NCBI GenBank assembly: GCA_028868395.1
Contig: JAGWUO010000065.1
Location: 1-6,908 of the forward strand
Direction of reading: 5' to 3'
Length of the DNA stretch: 6,908 nt
Source: Cytophagales bacterium
Lineage (GTDB): Bacteria > Bacteroidota > Bacteroidia > Cytophagales > Spirosomataceae
The position numbers and the translations under genes were made by a program. The notes below the pieces were generated by a model. The model made no database searches and had not been told where the DNA came from. It saw nothing but the letters and a program-made list of their open reading frames with translations. Position 1 is the first letter of the stretch; every line of letters starts with the position of its first letter. Positions 5,882-6,908 of the stretch are shown one piece after another.

Positions 5882-6908
5882 TTAGTCGCCCAAAAATCCC
5901 TCACTCACTTTAAAATATTGCTTGTTCAAGCGGTAGACTTTCAGGCGAGAATCGGTGTCTGATTTTTTGAAAATGATGAAGTTTACATCGACCTGAAGGA
6001 TGGCTTTTAATTTTAAATTCAATTGATTTAAAATGTCGTTTTTCATCCGAATGTTGTGTGAAAAATGAACGCCTTTTTGCTCTACTAATTCTAATAATTC
6101 GGAGTTAGGTACGTCATCATTTTTCAATAAATATTTAATGACTTTTAGTTCCGTTTCGTCGAAATTGATGGGGGCTTTTCCTAGGTATAGCTCACCGTCT
6201 TTATCCGTAATATATTTCGCCCGAGAAGGTTGGTGTTTTAACCAAAAATAAACACCTAAACCAGCTAAAAGGATTAATACTAATCCACCCAAAAAAGGAG
6301 AATACGTTTGCCATAAATTATGCTCAACAAAACTGTGCTTTTCTTGTGCTTTTCCTAAAAATTCTAGCAAAGAAATGGAGACAAGTTCGATATCAGAAGA
6401 GGCATGATTATTAGCAAAAAAATAGATTCGATCATTTTCCACAATCGGTTTAAATTGAGTCGAAATTTTGCTGGATACTGCCTCATTTGCAAACATTTCA
6501 TAGGTTTCATCCTGAAAATTTATTCGGATAATTCTACGCTCCTCCGTAAAGGCATAATAATAATTTCCATGTTGGAAATTTTGCTGATTATTGCCAAAAT
6601 AAAAAGCTGTTTTTCCTCTATAGGTCCACGTTTTTGTACGCAAATTAAATTGCCAAATATCCTGATTTCTTTCGAATTTTAAATTATCATTTGCATTGAT
6701 TGAAACGCCATTAAAATAGGTTATTTCGTTCCCTTTTTTGAACTGATTAACATCAAATAATCCTGGGGGTAGTTTGTCACCTTGGACGGGGGTATAGGCC
6801 TCCCATTCTTTGGAGTTTAAATCAAAATAAGTAAAGAAGTTTCGAGCGGACCAAAAGCCATACCCCCCAAATTTAAAAATGCGATTATCATAGGTAAATG
6901 TCTGTGCA
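5882..6908 (-). CDS. Kelch-like repeat membrane protein with C-terminal winged-helix-like domain (5' end outside window)
   Basis: The frame is open from the right edge to a TAA at 5884-5882, giving 341 visible residues; the start and any signal peptide lie outside. An apparent start at 6643 is only a TTG inside the gene. Residues 1-195 (numbered from the first full codon) contain Kelch-like beta-propeller blades: FGGYGFW ... YFDLNSKEWE (13-36) and DIWQFNLRTKTWTYRG (83-98), with further Tyr/Phe-rich strands such as NYYYAF and DRIYFFAN. One transmembrane helix lies at about 204-224 (SPFLGGLVLILLAGLGVYFW), followed by a basic segment (KHQPSRAK), so the C-terminus is probably cytoplasmic. Residues 228-333 resemble a winged helix of the OmpR/PhoB kind: a short beta segment (GELYLGKAPINF), then ETELKVIKYLLKNDDVPNSELLELV, then a helix (RMKNDILNQLNLKLKAIL) and a beta tail. 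DNA binding is inferred by eye. It is probably a one-component sensor-regulator; a control target in the next operon is a guess from position. Confidence 0.78.
   Translation of the reverse strand, partial: AQTFTYDNRIFKFGGYGFWSARNFFTYFDLNSKEWEAYTPVQGDKLPPGLFDVNQFKKGNEITYFNGVSINANDNLKFERNQDIWQFNLRTKTWTYRGKTAFYFGNNQQNFQHGNYYYAFTEERRIIRINFQDETYEMFANEAVSSKISTQFKPIVENDRIYFFANNHASSDIELVSISLLEFLGKAQEKHSFVEHNLWQTYSPFLGGLVLILLAGLGVYFWLKHQPSRAKYITDKDGELYLGKAPINFDETELKVIKYLLKNDDVPNSELLELVEQKGVHFSHNIRMKNDILNQLNLKLKAILQVDVNFIIFKKSDTDSRLKVYRLNKQYFKVSEGFLGD

Noticed and set aside
6641..6643. TTG at 6643 as the start of the Kelch-like protein
   Set aside because: The frame stays open to the window edge and the upstream translation continues the Kelch-like pattern, so this codon is internal.

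Overview
This window comes from the genome of a bacterium in the phylum Bacteroidota, probably free-living. Two encoded proteins end in the C-terminal sorting domain of the type IX secretion system (T9SS), which is confined to that phylum. No upstream region shows a clear Shine-Dalgarno sequence, and the gene families present (haem-binding domain, YHYH, minimal asparaginase domain) are familiar there. I cannot place it to genus.

Every gene I can support lies on the minus strand, so the window reads right to left. At the right edge (5882-6908) is the 3' part of a gene for a membrane protein with a Kelch-like extracytoplasmic part, one transmembrane helix and a C-terminal domain resembling a winged helix. 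A 74-bp AT-rich gap follows. Six genes then run almost without a break to the left edge: two paralogous secreted metallophosphoesterases with T9SS tails (5807-4176 and 4176-2473), a YbhB/YbcL (PEBP) family lipoprotein (2476-1928), a YHYH-domain protein fused to an N-terminal SHD1-like domain and a transmembrane hairpin (1925-591), a minimal asparaginase-domain protein (589-104), and the first 24 codons of a probable haem-binding-domain protein (74-1). Junctions are TGATG, ATGA, 2 bp, 1 bp and 29 bp, so the set reads as one translationally coupled operon.

Five of the six operon products carry an export signal, so the operon mainly builds an envelope or cell-surface module: two phosphoesterases sent to the surface, a lipoprotein of the PEBP family, a membrane-anchored histidine-rich YHYH protein, and a probable haem protein. 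The asparaginase-domain protein is the only one predicted to be cytoplasmic. Phosphate scavenging or metal/redox handling at the surface is a guess from the families. The Kelch/helix protein just upstream may be the sensor-regulator, but only by position and architecture.

The parts most worth a second look are the domain composition of the YHYH protein, the PEBP protein with a rewritten ligand-site motif, the tandem phosphoesterase pair, and the Kelch-TM-helix protein. I saw no RNA genes, insertion sequences, CRISPR arrays or convincing terminators.
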